Shown: piece after piece, positions 1 through 7,952 of the stretch | Layout of the letters: each line of letters starts with the position of its first letter | How positions within the stretch are numbered: the stretch's first letter is position 1 | Source of the DNA: CAXBMB01 sp052078155 | Lineage (GTDB): Bacteria > Pseudomonadota > Alphaproteobacteria > Kiloniellales > DSM-21159 | Length of the DNA stretch: 64,000 bases | Assembly (NCBI GenBank): GCA_052078155.1 | Contig: JBQJBP010000008.1 | Coordinates: forward strand, 20,170-84,169 | Direction of reading: 5' to 3' | Translations under genes and position numbers: made by a program | Notes under the pieces: model-generated | What the model saw: only the letters and a program-made list of their open reading frames with translations | What the model was told of the DNA's origin: nothing | The model's database searches: none

Positions 1-392
1 CCCGGCAGGTCCCGTCTTTCTCCCCGGGTCACTGCCCCCTTGCCGGCCTGTGACCGCGACACCTGCCAGTCAACGGCGGCAAGAGACCCGGCGACTTTGC
101 CAGCTGCAGCCCGCAGCCAGGGCATGTCATTGTAAGCCTTCAGAAAGGCTGCTGTGCCCCGGCGCGGCGGCAACCAGCGGATGCCGGGCAGCAAATGGGC
201 AGGCAAGCTGCTGCCGGTCGGGGGCGTTTCCTGAAGCCTGATGTTTGAATGGCCGTTGCTTGTGGCCCTCTGTTGACGGCCTCTTTTGCCTTCAAGACCC
301 GCAGAGTGCCGGAGCCCGGCAGAGCCTCGACCCTGGCCCAGCAGCCGCCGCCAGAATCCGGATCTCTTTTGTCTGTCTTCTGCCGAGCTCAT
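1..392 (-). CDS. Phage portal protein, N-terminal part (3' end beyond window)
   Basis: The start codon ATG overlaps the stop of the large terminase gene (ATGA at 392-389), and the frame stays open to the window edge, giving about 130 residues. The translation begins with a basic segment containing WRRLLG (residues 14-19). Around residues 83-105 it has FLKAYNDMPWLRAAAGKVA, which resembles the portal N-terminal region where the first ring-forming helices begin. Portal proteins form the dodecameric DNA gate of the capsid and dock the terminase. Placement directly after terL with a translational-coupling overlap is the normal phage order. The C-terminal two thirds lie outside the window, so whether the gene is intact cannot be judged. 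Confidence 0.7.
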   Translation of the reverse strand, partial: MSSAEDRQKRSGFWRRLLGQGRGSAGLRHSAGLEGKRGRQQRATSNGHSNIRLQETPPTGSSLPAHLLPGIRWLPPRRGTAAFLKAYNDMPWLRAAAGKVAGSLAAVDWQVSRSQAGKGAVTRGERRDLP

Positions 393-1870
393 CGAAACCA
401 CCGCAGCGGCTTGGCCGCCAGCAACGCCAGAGCGCCGGACAGCGCATCAATCTGGTCTTTATGGGCAGAGTTGGGAAACAAAGCAGCCTCCTCCAAAAAT
501 ACACCGTTCCAGGGCGCGCTAAGCAGCTTGATGTTGCCCGCCTCTGCCTGGGCAGCAGCCGGTTCCGCCCGGGTCACCTTGTCTCCGGTTTCCCGTTCGA
601 TGCTCAACCGCCACCCGGCCAGCAGGCGGGCAAAGTCCTGAGCCTGTACCTTTCCGGCCTGTCCGGGATCCTGCGGCAGAGAGATCTGCACAGAGGGCCC
701 ATCGCGCCGGGCCGTGGCGGCAATGGCCCGCCGCACTTCCGGCCCGTCCGCGCGCAGGCGCTGAATGTCTTCCAGGTAGAAACAGCCCTGGCTGTCCCGC
801 GCCAGCAACAGGCCCACGGTCCAGTCCGGGTCTCGCCCGGCCCGCTCTGCAGAAGCCGCCAGATCCCAGTGGCGCACCCGATCCGCTCCGGCAGGAACCG
901 CTTCGACAAAAGAAAACCAATGCCGCTGGAAAAGACCGCCCTGACGGGGCACCGGCCTCTGCTGCAACTGTCCGGCAGCGGCGTATTCGCCCAGGGTGTC
1001 TTTCAGCTCTGCCACCAGTTCTGACGAAAAACGCCCGGGCCACAACAGCTCCCCGGCGGATCGGCGGGGGTCTGTGAAACCAAGAACTGTTTGGCAGCGC
1101 CGCTCGGGCTCAAACTCCATAGGCAGCATCAGATGCTCATAGTTCAGTTCCCGCGCCAGAATGTGGCCGCTGACGTCCCGTTCATGCACCCGTTGCATCA
1201 CCACCACGATGGCGCTGCGGGCCGGATCGTTCAGGCGGGTGGGCACGGTTTCATCAAACCAGCGCAATGTGGTTTCCCGAACAGCCGGGGAATCGGCCTG
1301 ATGAACATTGTGCGGATCATCAATGATGAAACGGTCTCCCCTTTCCCCCGTGCCCAAACCGCCGACGGAGGTGGCCAGGCGAAAGCCGGTCTGATCATTG
1401 TCAAAACGCTCCTTGCTGTTTTGATCCCGACTGAGAGCGAAGGTTCGCCCCCACCGCGCCTGATACCAGGGCGACCGGATCAGGCGGCGACATTTGATGT
1501 TGTCCCGCAGGGCCAGGCGCTGGGCATAAGATGCGGAAATGAAGCGGCTGCCCGGCTGAGCCAGAGGTCCCCACTCCCAGGCTGGCCAGCCCACAGCCAC
1601 AGACAGGGACTTCATGGAGCCGGGCGGGACATTGATCAGCAAGCGGGTGATTTCAGCCCGCGAGACCGCCATCAGGTGATCGCAGAGAGCCGAAATGTGC
1701 CAGTTGCTTTGAAAGGGTCGGCCCGGTGGTTCCAGCACCGGCCAGCACAGCCGGATGAAACGCTCCAGCGAGTGCCGGGCGTCAATCCTGTCCAGCGCCA
1801 CCAGACCGCTTTGAGGATGAGCCAAGGCGGCCTTCAAGGATCGCACGCAACGCGTCACGCTCTGCCTCAT
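389..1870 (-). CDS. terL: Phage terminase large subunit
   Basis: This is the ATP-driven packaging motor with a C-terminal headful or cos nuclease. The protein is 493 residues, normal for the family. A P-loop-like NVPPGSMKSL sits at about residues 80-89, a Walker B RFIIDDPH at 180-187, and a coupling-type segment follows. The RNase H-like nuclease region contains RVRHWDLAAS near residue 330 and HKDQIDALS near 475, which carry candidate metal-binding Asp residues. The ATG at 1870 has no clear ribosome site and overlaps terS by 89 bases. A GTG at 1801 (residue 24), just before the conserved DARHSLERFIRL, is an alternative start with a shorter overlap. Its stop overlaps the portal start. Confidence 0.88.
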   Translation of the reverse strand: MRQSVTRCVRSLKAALAHPQSGLVALDRIDARHSLERFIRLCWPVLEPPGRPFQSNWHISALCDHLMAVSRAEITRLLINVPPGSMKSLSVAVGWPAWEWGPLAQPGSRFISASYAQRLALRDNIKCRRLIRSPWYQARWGRTFALSRDQNSKERFDNDQTGFRLATSVGGLGTGERGDRFIIDDPHNVHQADSPAVRETTLRWFDETVPTRLNDPARSAIVVVMQRVHERDVSGHILARELNYEHLMLPMEFEPERRCQTVLGFTDPRRSAGELLWPGRFSSELVAELKDTLGEYAAAGQLQQRPVPRQGGLFQRHWFSFVEAVPAGADRVRHWDLAASAERAGRDPDWTVGLLLARDSQGCFYLEDIQRLRADGPEVRRAIAATARRDGPSVQISLPQDPGQAGKVQAQDFARLLAGWRLSIERETGDKVTRAEPAAAQAEAGNIKLLSAPWNGVFLEEAALFPNSAHKDQIDALSGALALLAAKPLRWFR

Positions 1871-2345
1871 TCAGATCACTGAAATCCAGGTTTTCTTCAC
1901 CCGCCCCGCTGTCCGCACCGATTGTTGTGCTTTCTGCGCGCGCCAAAGCGGCCTGATCTGCCGTCAGACGTGCCAGCAGCCATTTTCGCACCTCCACTCT
2001 CAGCCTGGCCCGTTGCAGTTCATCACGGGGACTTTCAGCCAGGGCGGAGGTGCTGGACAGGTCATCGGCAATTTCCAGAATTTCCTCGGCCCAGAGTTCC
2101 GCCTGCAGAGTTCGGGCAGCTTCGTAACGCTGAAAGAACACAGGATCGTCACAGAGTTTTTTCAGCACCGTTGTTCGACTGGGGTGGTCCGCTGCAGCGC
2201 AGATGGCGCGCAGGGTCTCCCCCGCAGCGATGCGGCTGCAGATTTCCGTCTGGCGCTGTCGCGAGACCTGAACGGGACGGCGACTGGCTTTTCGCTTCAC
2301 AACCGCTGTCTCTTTCTTCCCGTCAAAACACTCGCTGCTTCTCAA
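1782..2345 (-). CDS. terS: Phage terminase small subunit
   Basis: This would be the DNA-recognition partner of the packaging motor, binding pac/cos and handing DNA to TerL. It is 187 residues. A helix-turn-helix-like part at about residues 30-65 reads RIAAGETLRAICAAAD and SRTTVLKKL, as in small terminases of tailed phages. A helical middle part carries ELWAEEILEIADD, a segment shared by many such proteins, and the tail is acidic then basic. The listed start is TTG. A GTG at 2300, preceded by a purine-rich GGGAAGAAAGAG, may be the true start and would leave the HTH intact. It lies immediately upstream of terL and overlaps it, as usual for this pair. Confidence 0.78.
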   Translation of the reverse strand: MRSSECFDGKKETAVVKRKASRRPVQVSRQRQTEICSRIAAGETLRAICAAADHPSRTTVLKKLCDDPVFFQRYEAARTLQAELWAEEILEIADDLSSTSALAESPRDELQRARLRVEVRKWLLARLTADQAALARAESTTIGADSGAGEENLDFSDLNEAERDALRAILEGRLGSSSKRSGGAGQD

Positions 2346-2474
2346 TGAAAATGAAGACCCTCAGATCAAAGACCGTCGAGCAGTCTCCCGAAGCGCAACC
2401 GGTCGGTGGCAAAAGGCTACTCTCTTACCTTCGGCAGAGAGCAGCAGTTCCTCAGCGGCACCCGCGCTGAAATG

Positions 2475-2514
2475 AAAAACCCGCCCTGCTCTGGGGAAGC
2501 AGTGACGGGTTTTC
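2475..2514 (-). terminator. Rho-independent-like hairpin before terS
   Basis: Inverted repeat read on the minus strand: AAAACCCG...CTGCT, a short loop, then AGCAG..CGGGTTTTT. The stem is GC-rich and runs into T residues. It lies between a predicted minus-strand promoter (2630-2658) and terS, so it would stop transcripts before the late genes unless antiterminated. Confidence 0.6.
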
Positions 2515-2629
2515 TCGGGGGTCTCTCAGGGATCCGTGAGAACTTTGGGATCATCTGAAAGAACGCTCTTGCCTCTGTTGGGGGAGGGAGGATAAGAGCG
2601 GGTTGGGTTCAGTTCTTGATAGTGACCCT

Positions 2630-2658
2630 ATATGTTCACGTTTTACCCCCAATGTCAA
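2630..2658 (-). promoter_or_regulatory. Predicted sigma-70 promoter upstream of terS
   Basis: On the minus strand TTGACA (2658-2653) is followed by a 17-base spacer and ACATAT (2635-2630). The -10 lies in an imperfect palindrome, gtgaccctatatgttcac (2622-2639). It points toward the terminase genes but is followed by the hairpin at 2475-2514. The box match is direct observation; activity is inferred. Confidence 0.45.
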
Positions 2659-2710
2659 GCGTGTTTTTGCCTGTGGGGTTCCGTGGTTGGATTTTCGGGT
2701 AAAGCAGACG

Positions 2711-3448
2711 TCAATCCGGGTTCCAGCCTTTGAGCTGACAGTAGAGACTCAACGCCTGTCCAAGTTGTTGACGGGTGTAACCTTTACGCCGGCGACGCAA
2801 GCGATCGATATCCTGGCAGGACCGACCTTCCCCCAGAACAGCCATCACCGCCGCCTGATCAATGGCTTCCTGCTGACAGCGACGTCCCCACTGCAGATAG
2901 TCGCGCACCTGGACCTGAAACAGATCCGGATCAGGACGCCCGGCCCCGTCCACCCGTTCCCGACCCAATGAACTGCCTCTGGCGCCCAGCCCTCTGGCCA
3001 GGCGCGAGAAACCGATGTAGAGACGTTCTGCCGCCATCTGCTGGCCACTTGTTAAACTGCGCCAGAGTTTGGCATCTACCACCCTTTGCTGCCGCCGCAC
3101 CTGACGCCAACGGGTTTCCGGCCTGCCAGCGACGGTTCCCCCGCTGCCCCCATTGCCATCGCCTTCAACAGCTTCCCAGAACACAACGCTTTGAGTCGGA
3201 CTGTGCGCCTCCTGCCAGTGGGACGGCGGCGCAGTCTGCCCCTTAAGCCCTCCCCTTCTGGCTGGCTTTGCCAGAAGACGACTGCGGGCACAGCTCCTGG
3301 CACTCCTCTTTGGGGATGAAGGGGCCTCTCGACGAGGCTTGACTGCCTCAGTTGAGGTCGATTGAACCCTGTCAGAACAACAGGCATCACCCGGACCCGG
3401 GGTGGCGGACGCCAGCGCCTGGCGACGGGCCTCAGCTTTTGTCATCAA
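2711..3448 (-). CDS. Unknown phage protein, possible late-gene regulator
   Basis: This is a 245-residue protein I do not recognise. The N-terminal 100 residues are low-complexity, basic and Ser/Pro/Arg-rich. The C-terminal half is helical: it has LTSGQQMAAERLYIGFSRLA at about 130-150, and ends with a basic segment RLRRRRKGYTRQQLGQAL that could be a DNA-binding helix pair. The start overlaps the stop of the preceding gene (ATGA at 3448-3445), so the two are probably co-translated. It sits directly before the predicted late promoter, terminator and terS, the position held by late regulators (Q, RinA-like) in many phages; this placement is the only functional hint. A remote likeness to alphaproteobacterial DUF6456-type proteins is possible but not verified. 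Confidence 0.55.
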   Translation of the reverse strand: MMTKAEARRQALASATPGPGDACCSDRVQSTSTEAVKPRREAPSSPKRSARSCARSRLLAKPARRGGLKGQTAPPSHWQEAHSPTQSVVFWEAVEGDGNGGSGGTVAGRPETRWRQVRRQQRVVDAKLWRSLTSGQQMAAERLYIGFSRLARGLGARGSSLGRERVDGAGRPDPDLFQVQVRDYLQWGRRCQQEAIDQAAVMAVLGEGRSCQDIDRLRRRRKGYTRQQLGQALSLYCQLKGWNPD

Positions 3449-4215
3449 AGACCTCCCCGCTCTTGCAGAGGCTTGCGTCGGGTCCTGCCGCTTCCGTCGG
3501 CTGGCTTTTGCGGGGCCAGACGATAGCCCAGACGGAAAGACAGGGAGGCTTGAGAGGCCGACACACCGGCGGATGCCGGGTTGAAAGATGCTGAAGAGGA
3601 CGCACTGACCCGAGAAGAAGATAAATCAACCGAGGATGAAGCAGATGGGGGCAAACCTGTTGGAGACAACTCAGAAGAGGACGAGGACAGGGGCTGATCG
3701 GCCGAGTTGACCTTCCCCCCTTCCTCCGTAGCAGTCTTGTGCATTACAGACGCGGGCACCTCCCGGCTTTTGCCTTTTCTGGCTCTGCGGGATTTGGCCG
3801 CCAAGAGGCGGGCCTGCGCCGCCGCCTTCTGGCCAGCCTCAAACTCCTGCTTTTCCGGGCAGGTGTGCGGGCCATATCCCAAAACCCGCTGCAGGGCCCG
3901 CGGGCTCAACCGCTGCCAGTCGACCCGGTGATCTCCTTGCAGAATGGCCGGTACTGCAGCCTGTTTTCCGTCATCAGATCGGGAGAGCGATCGCGCAGCT
4001 TTGCGGTCGCGCTGTCGCCGCGTCAAAGCCACCCTGTCGGTCTGCTGCCTGCCTGGCAGGTCGCGGCTTCCTGCTTTTGTTCTGCGGCCTCTTTGCCTGT
4101 CATGGGCACTCACGATGGACCCCTTGCAGGGCCGCGTCAGGTCTCTGCCACTACCGTTGTGCCCTCTCTCCTTTAAACCATCCTGCCCAGGTTTCTTGCC
4201 GTCATCTGCCGTCAT
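3445..4215 (-). CDS. Unknown low-complexity phage protein
   Basis: This 256-residue protein is the first gene leftward from the repressor-control region. It is very basic over residues 1-80. A middle segment has an apparently folded motif, VDWQRLSPRALQRVLGYGP (about residues 97-115). The C-terminal half is Ser-rich (SSSS runs) and probably disordered. The translational-coupling overlap with the next gene and the position opposite the CI-like repressor suggest an early phage gene under repressor control. The unusual composition leaves some doubt that the whole frame is translated, but the ATGA junction with the downstream gene supports it. No function can be assigned. Confidence 0.5.
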   Translation of the reverse strand: MTADDGKKPGQDGLKERGHNGSGRDLTRPCKGSIVSAHDRQRGRRTKAGSRDLPGRQQTDRVALTRRQRDRKAARSLSRSDDGKQAAVPAILQGDHRVDWQRLSPRALQRVLGYGPHTCPEKQEFEAGQKAAAQARLLAAKSRRARKGKSREVPASVMHKTATEEGGKVNSADQPLSSSSSELSPTGLPPSASSSVDLSSSRVSASSSASFNPASAGVSASQASLSFRLGYRLAPQKPADGSGRTRRKPLQERGGL

Positions 4216-4273
4216 GTTTCACACCTCCGATTCAGAACAAAGAGAGAACATAAAACACAACCTAAAGCCGAAA

Positions 4274-4307
4274 AACAAGTAAACTTGTTGATTTTGTAAA
4301 ATTTGTT
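4274..4307. promoter_or_regulatory. Candidate repressor operator(s) in the divergent control region
   Basis: A perfect 7-base inverted repeat, AACAAGT-AA-ACTTGTT, lies at 4274-4289. A second, related half-site AAATTTGTT at 4299-4307 repeats AAACTTGTT (4281-4289) 18 bases downstream. Both are in the AT-rich gap between the leftward phage genes (start 4215) and the repressor start (4375), where CI-type repressors normally bind. Confidence 0.55.
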
Positions 4308-4374
4308 AAGTAGGTTTCAGACAGTTCACAGTAGCCGCCCGGTCAACTTCGCGCGGCAGGCTGGAGGAGTCTCT

Positions 4375-5172
4375 GTGACCCAAAAAAACTCAGAAATCGG
4401 GGGCTCTGTCGCCGACAGAAACGCTCCCGGAGCAACAGCCCGGCAGCTTGGACTGCTGGTACGCAGCTGGCGGCTGGACAACAACCTGTCCCAACCCCAA
4501 CTGGCCCAGCAACTGGGAGTAACTCAACAGGCTGTGCAGCAGCTGGAAAGCGGGCGCACCCGCGCACCCCGCTATCTGCTAAAACTGGCTCGCCTGATGT
4601 CACTGGATGCTGAAGCCCTTTCAGAAGGCCGGTCTGTTCCCCTCTCGCCCCAGGCTCAGGTAACGGGGCAGCCGCTCGCACCCGCTGACGCAGGAATCCA
4701 CTCGGCTTTCCCTTCGGACGCCGCCAACCCTGTTGCGACCACATCTGATGTAACCGACGCAATCCCCGCCCCACCCGGCCCCAGGGATCTGCCTGTCTAT
4801 GCCTCCGCCCAGGCGGGTCCCGATGGCATGACAGTGAGCTACGATCCCATTGAATGGCTCGAACGTCCCGCCCCTCTGGCGTCGGTCCCCAACGCCTTTG
4901 CCATGTACGTGGTCAACGACTCAATGGAGCCACGCTTTCGTCAGGGCGATCTCTTGCTGATCCACCCGCAACGCCCCATCCGGCGGGGCCAGACGGTGCT
5001 GATCATTCAGCGTGATGAAGCAGGAGAGGAACGGGCCTATGTCAAAGAACTGCTGCAGCTGACTGCCGATCAGGTGACCCTGCGGCAGCTCAATCCTGAC
5101 AGCGAACTGACCCTGGCCCGAGCCAGCGTTACCGGCCTGCACCTGGTGGTGGGCGTTCATTTCACCGGCTAG
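4375..5172 (+). CDS. CI/LexA-type phage repressor (HTH plus S24 peptidase)
   Basis: This is the lysogeny repressor. An N-terminal Cro/C1 HTH (about residues 25-80) contains QLAQQLGVTQQAVQQLESG. A Pro/Ala-rich linker of roughly 90 residues follows, then a C-terminal S24 domain. The serine of NDSMEPRF and the lysine of AYVKELL form the self-cleavage dyad, so the repressor should be RecA/SOS-inducible. I chose GTG at 4375 because GGAGGAG lies 5 bases upstream; an in-frame TTG at 4303 would run through the operator. The protein is 265 residues. It faces away from the other phage genes and marks the immunity end of the prophage. Confidence 0.88.
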   Translation: MTQKNSEIGGSVADRNAPGATARQLGLLVRSWRLDNNLSQPQLAQQLGVTQQAVQQLESGRTRAPRYLLKLARLMSLDAEALSEGRSVPLSPQAQVTGQPLAPADAGIHSAFPSDAANPVATTSDVTDAIPAPPGPRDLPVYASAQAGPDGMTVSYDPIEWLERPAPLASVPNAFAMYVVNDSMEPRFRQGDLLLIHPQRPIRRGQTVLIIQRDEAGEERAYVKELLQLTADQVTLRQLNPDSELTLARASVTGLHLVVGVHFTG

Positions 5173-5225
5173 GTTTTGGCCCTGCAACAGTTCCTCTTGA
5201 CCTTGGGGTTTCTTCTGCGCCATCA

Positions 5226-5249
5226 TTCATATGACGATCATCATATGAA
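5226..5249. promoter_or_regulatory. Palindromic operator upstream of tetR
   Basis: A perfect 9-base inverted repeat, TTCATATGA-cgatca-TCATATGAA, sits 17 bases before the start of the TetR-family gene. The size and symmetry fit TetR-type operators, so autoregulation of the downstream three-gene set is likely. Confidence 0.65.
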
Positions 5250-5266
5250 ATTAGCCTGAACTTCAG

Positions 5267-5938
5267 ATGACAAAAACCAGCGCAGCGGGCAACCGCCGAC
5301 AACAACAGAAGGCAGACAGCCGGGACAAGGTGGTCTCGGCTGCTGCCCGGCTGTTCCGCGACCGGGGCGTCGACGGGGCCGGCATTGCCGAGATCATGAA
5401 AGCAGCCGGTCTGACCCATGGCGGTTTCTATGCCCACTTCCAGGGCAAGGAAGACCTGCTGTCTTCCGCCATCACCCAGGCCATGACGCAAAAGCGCGGG
5501 GACTGGTTCAGTGATCTGGACGACCTGCCCCCTGAAGACCAGCTGAAACGAGTGACGCGCCGCTATCTCAGCATGAAACATCGGGATCTGCGTGACGATG
5601 GCTGCGCCCTGGCAGCGCTTGGCACTGATTTGAGCCGCAGTGGCGCCGCCCCGCAAAACGCCATGGCCTGCGAATTGCGCAAAGCCCAGGACCGCATCAC
5701 GACCCTGATGACAGAACGGCAAACCCGGCAGGACCTGCCGACAGACGAAACCTCCCCCGCGCAGCAAGAAAATCAGGACCGCGCTCTGGCTCTCTTTGCC
5801 CTCTATGTGGGGGGCATCGTCGTCTCCCGCGCTGTGGGGGACAGCCCGGTTTCAGACCAGGTCATCGAAGCCTGCCGCCACCTGGCGGACCGGGAAGTTG
5901 ACCAGGTTTTTGCCGCCAAAGACAAACAAGAACGCTGA
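5267..5938 (+). CDS. TetR/AcrR-family transcriptional regulator
   Basis: A 223-residue repressor with a typical N-terminal HTH: VVSAAARLFRDRGVDGAGIA, then IMKAAGLTHGGFYAHFQGKE (about residues 22-67). The second segment matches the recognition-helix signature of the family (GVSxGxxYxHFxxKE). The C-terminal ligand domain is less conserved and contains a Gln/Thr-rich insert near 145-170. A perfect palindrome lies just upstream. It is followed 32 bases later by a crotonase gene and then a haloalkane dehalogenase gene on the same strand, so it probably senses a substrate or intermediate of that route. The ligand cannot be told from sequence. Confidence 0.87.
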   Translation: MTKTSAAGNRRQQQKADSRDKVVSAAARLFRDRGVDGAGIAEIMKAAGLTHGGFYAHFQGKEDLLSSAITQAMTQKRGDWFSDLDDLPPEDQLKRVTRRYLSMKHRDLRDDGCALAALGTDLSRSGAAPQNAMACELRKAQDRITTLMTERQTRQDLPTDETSPAQQENQDRALALFALYVGGIVVSRAVGDSPVSDQVIEACRHLADREVDQVFAAKDKQER

Positions 5939-5970
5939 TAGCTACAACCAACAGAAAGCATGACAGGAAG

Positions 5971-6765
5971 ATGGCCCAGACCTACGAAACCCTGACCCTG
6001 GAGGTGAGCGAGAACATCGCCACCCTCACCCTTAACCGCCCCGACGATGCCAATGCCCTGAACCCTCAGATGGGGGCGGACCTCTTCCAGGCGGCGCTGG
6101 CCTGCCAGGGCAATTCAGAGGTTCGGGCTGTCATTATCACGGCAAAGGGCAAACTCTTCTGCGGGGGCGGTGACCTGAAAGCCTTTCACGACTGTGGCGA
6201 CGGTTTGCCGCCGGTGCTGATGGAAACAGCAACGCTGCTGCACAACGCCATCTCCGTGCTCAACCGCATGGATGCCCCGGTGATCATGGCCATCAACGGC
6301 ACCGCTGGCGGAGCGGGCCTCTCCCTGGTCTGCGCGGGGGATCTCGCCATCTCCAGTGACAAAGCAAAGTTCACCCTTGCCTACACCGGGGCGGGACTGA
6401 CGCCGGACGGCAGCTCAACCTATTTCCTGGCGAAAAACATCGGCCTGCGCCGGGCCAAGGAAATGGCGTTGCTGAACCGGGTTCTGAGCGCTGAAGAAGC
6501 CCTGGACTGGGGCCTGATCAATCAGGTGGTCAGCCCGGAAAATCTGATGGACGAAGCCCGCAAACTGGCAACCCGCCTGGCTGCCGGTCCGACGCTGGCC
6601 TATGGCGAGGCCAAGCGCCTGTTGCTGGACGGTGCCACCCAGGCACTTGAAAGCCAGATGGACGCAGAAGCCCGCGCCATCGCCAACATCAGCAAAACAC
6701 GGGACGCACGCCATGGCATGGAGTCTTTCCTGAAAAAGGAAAAACCCAGCTTCTCAGGCCAGTAG
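5971..6765 (+). CDS. Enoyl-CoA hydratase/isomerase (crotonase family)
   Basis: A soluble 264-residue crotonase acting on acyl-CoA thioesters. The two oxyanion-hole segments are visible: GKLFCGGGDLKAFHD (about 58-72) and NGTAGGAGLSLVCAGDLA (about 109-126). The usual first catalytic Glu position reads as Ala/Gly, and the later segment is GLTPDGSSTYFL with Asp rather than Glu. That pattern is closer to PaaG-type isomerases than to classical hydratases, so a double-bond isomerase role is possible. It lies between a TetR regulator and a haloalkane dehalogenase, suggesting beta-oxidation-like processing in the same regulon. Confidence 0.85.
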   Translation: MAQTYETLTLEVSENIATLTLNRPDDANALNPQMGADLFQAALACQGNSEVRAVIITAKGKLFCGGGDLKAFHDCGDGLPPVLMETATLLHNAISVLNRMDAPVIMAINGTAGGAGLSLVCAGDLAISSDKAKFTLAYTGAGLTPDGSSTYFLAKNIGLRRAKEMALLNRVLSAEEALDWGLINQVVSPENLMDEARKLATRLAAGPTLAYGEAKRLLLDGATQALESQMDAEARAIANISKTRDARHGMESFLKKEKPSFSGQ

Positions 6766-6842
6766 GTATGGGAGGGCTGCCCTCCTCTTCCCGCTTGATA
6801 CAGCGCCCCCCGACAACTGTTCAGTCCCTTAAGGAGCTCATC

Positions 6843-7721
6843 ATGAGCCAGGAAACCAGCAAATACAGCAAGAAAACCCTGCGCGTTTTTGGTCGAAACA
6901 TGACCTGCATCGACGAAGGTACAGGCGATCCCATCCTGTTTCTGCACGGGAACCCCACATCCTCGTACCTCTGGCGCAACATCATGCCACACCTGGAAGG
7001 TCAGGGACGGGTGATCGCCCCTGATCTGATCGGCATGGGAGACAGTGAAAAGCTGCCCCGTTCCGGTCCGGAGCGCTATACCTTCGTTGAGCACCGGGAA
7101 TTCCTTGAGGGCCTGATCCGCAAGCTGGAAATCAAAGGCAAGATCACTCTGGTCATCCATGACTGGGGCTCAGCTCTCGGCTTTGATTTTGCCCGCCGCC
7201 ATCCGGAGCGCATCAAGGGCATTGCCTATATGGAAGGCATTGTCAAACCGGTCACCTGGGCAGACTGGCCGGAGCAGGCCCGCAACATCTTCCAGGCGTT
7301 CCGGTCGGAAGCAGGGGAAGAGCTCATTCTCAAGAAGAACACCTTTGTTGAACGGGTGCTTCCAGCCTCCATCCTGCGCGACCTGAGTGAAGCAGAGATG
7401 GCAGAGTACCGCCGTCCCTTTGAGCAGTTTGGGGAAGACCGTCGCCCCACTCTGACCTGGCCCCGCCAGATTCCCATTGAAGGCGAACCACAGGACGTCA
7501 CCCGCATCGTTCAGGACTACGCCGACTGGATGGCAGAAAACGACTTGCCCAAACTCTTCATCAATGCCGAGCCAGGCTCCATTCTGGTCGGCCCCCAGCG
7601 GGAATTCTGCCGGAGCTGGAAGAACCAGACAGAAGTGACGGTCAAGGGCCTGCACTTCATCCAGGAAGACTCACCTGATGAAATCGGACGCGCCGTTTCC
7701 GACTGGCTGGCCAAAATCTGA
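6843..7721 (+). CDS. Haloalkane dehalogenase (subfamily II, DhaA/LinB-like)
   Basis: An alpha/beta hydrolase that hydrolyses the carbon-halogen bond of haloalkanes to an alcohol and halide. The protein is 292 residues, the family length. The triad is complete: nucleophile Asp107 in VIHDWGSALG, Glu131 in YMEGIV and His271 in GLHFIQED. The halide-binding residues Asn37 (HGNPTSSYLW) and Trp108 are also present. The ATG at 6843 was chosen because AAGGAGCT lies 6 bases upstream; an earlier in-frame start at 6768 adds 25 non-conserved residues. It is the third gene after tetR and crotonase, and a strong terminator follows. The natural substrate is unknown. Confidence 0.93.
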   Translation: MSQETSKYSKKTLRVFGRNMTCIDEGTGDPILFLHGNPTSSYLWRNIMPHLEGQGRVIAPDLIGMGDSEKLPRSGPERYTFVEHREFLEGLIRKLEIKGKITLVIHDWGSALGFDFARRHPERIKGIAYMEGIVKPVTWADWPEQARNIFQAFRSEAGEELILKKNTFVERVLPASILRDLSEAEMAEYRRPFEQFGEDRRPTLTWPRQIPIEGEPQDVTRIVQDYADWMAENDLPKLFINAEPGSILVGPQREFCRSWKNQTEVTVKGLHFIQEDSPDEIGRAVSDWLAKI

Positions 7722-7746
7722 CGGAAAGCGCCCCGCTTCAAAAACT

Positions 7747-7800
7747 AAGGGCCAGACCGGCATGACAGACCGGTCTGGCCCTTGTTTTTGCAGCTTTTTT
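7747..7800 (+). terminator. Strong Rho-independent terminator after the dehalogenase gene
   Basis: A 14-base perfect stem (AAGGGCCAGACCGG / CCGGTCTGGCCCTT, 7747-7783) is followed by T-rich sequence to 7800. It ends the tetR-crotonase-dehalogenase unit. Confidence 0.88.
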
Positions 7801-7828
7801 CCCCGCGAAAGCCGGATCGGTTTCATGG

Positions 7829-7917
7829 GAGTCAAATCGGTCTCAGTGGACTCACGACGTAACAACACGTCAATCGTGAAACTCTTTTCAGTGTTTCAGA
7901 GGATGAGTCACGGTTTC
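7829..7917 (-). repeat. Dispersed MITE-like repeat, copy 1
   Basis: Read on the minus strand it has the core shared by the other copies: ACCGTGACTCATCCTCT, AAAAGAGTTTCACG, GTGAGTCCACT and GATTTGACTC. It is partial, lacking the TAGAGCATGATCGG head. It lies between the terminator and the 3' end of the sulfotransferase gene. Confidence 0.75.
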
Positions 7918-7952
7918 TAAGAAATGAGCCCACCAAAGACGATTGGACCCTA

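Noticed and set aside
245..1024. Long plus-strand open frame opposite terL
   Set aside because: It is antisense to a clear terminase, has no recognisable domain, and its openness follows from high GC in the real frame.
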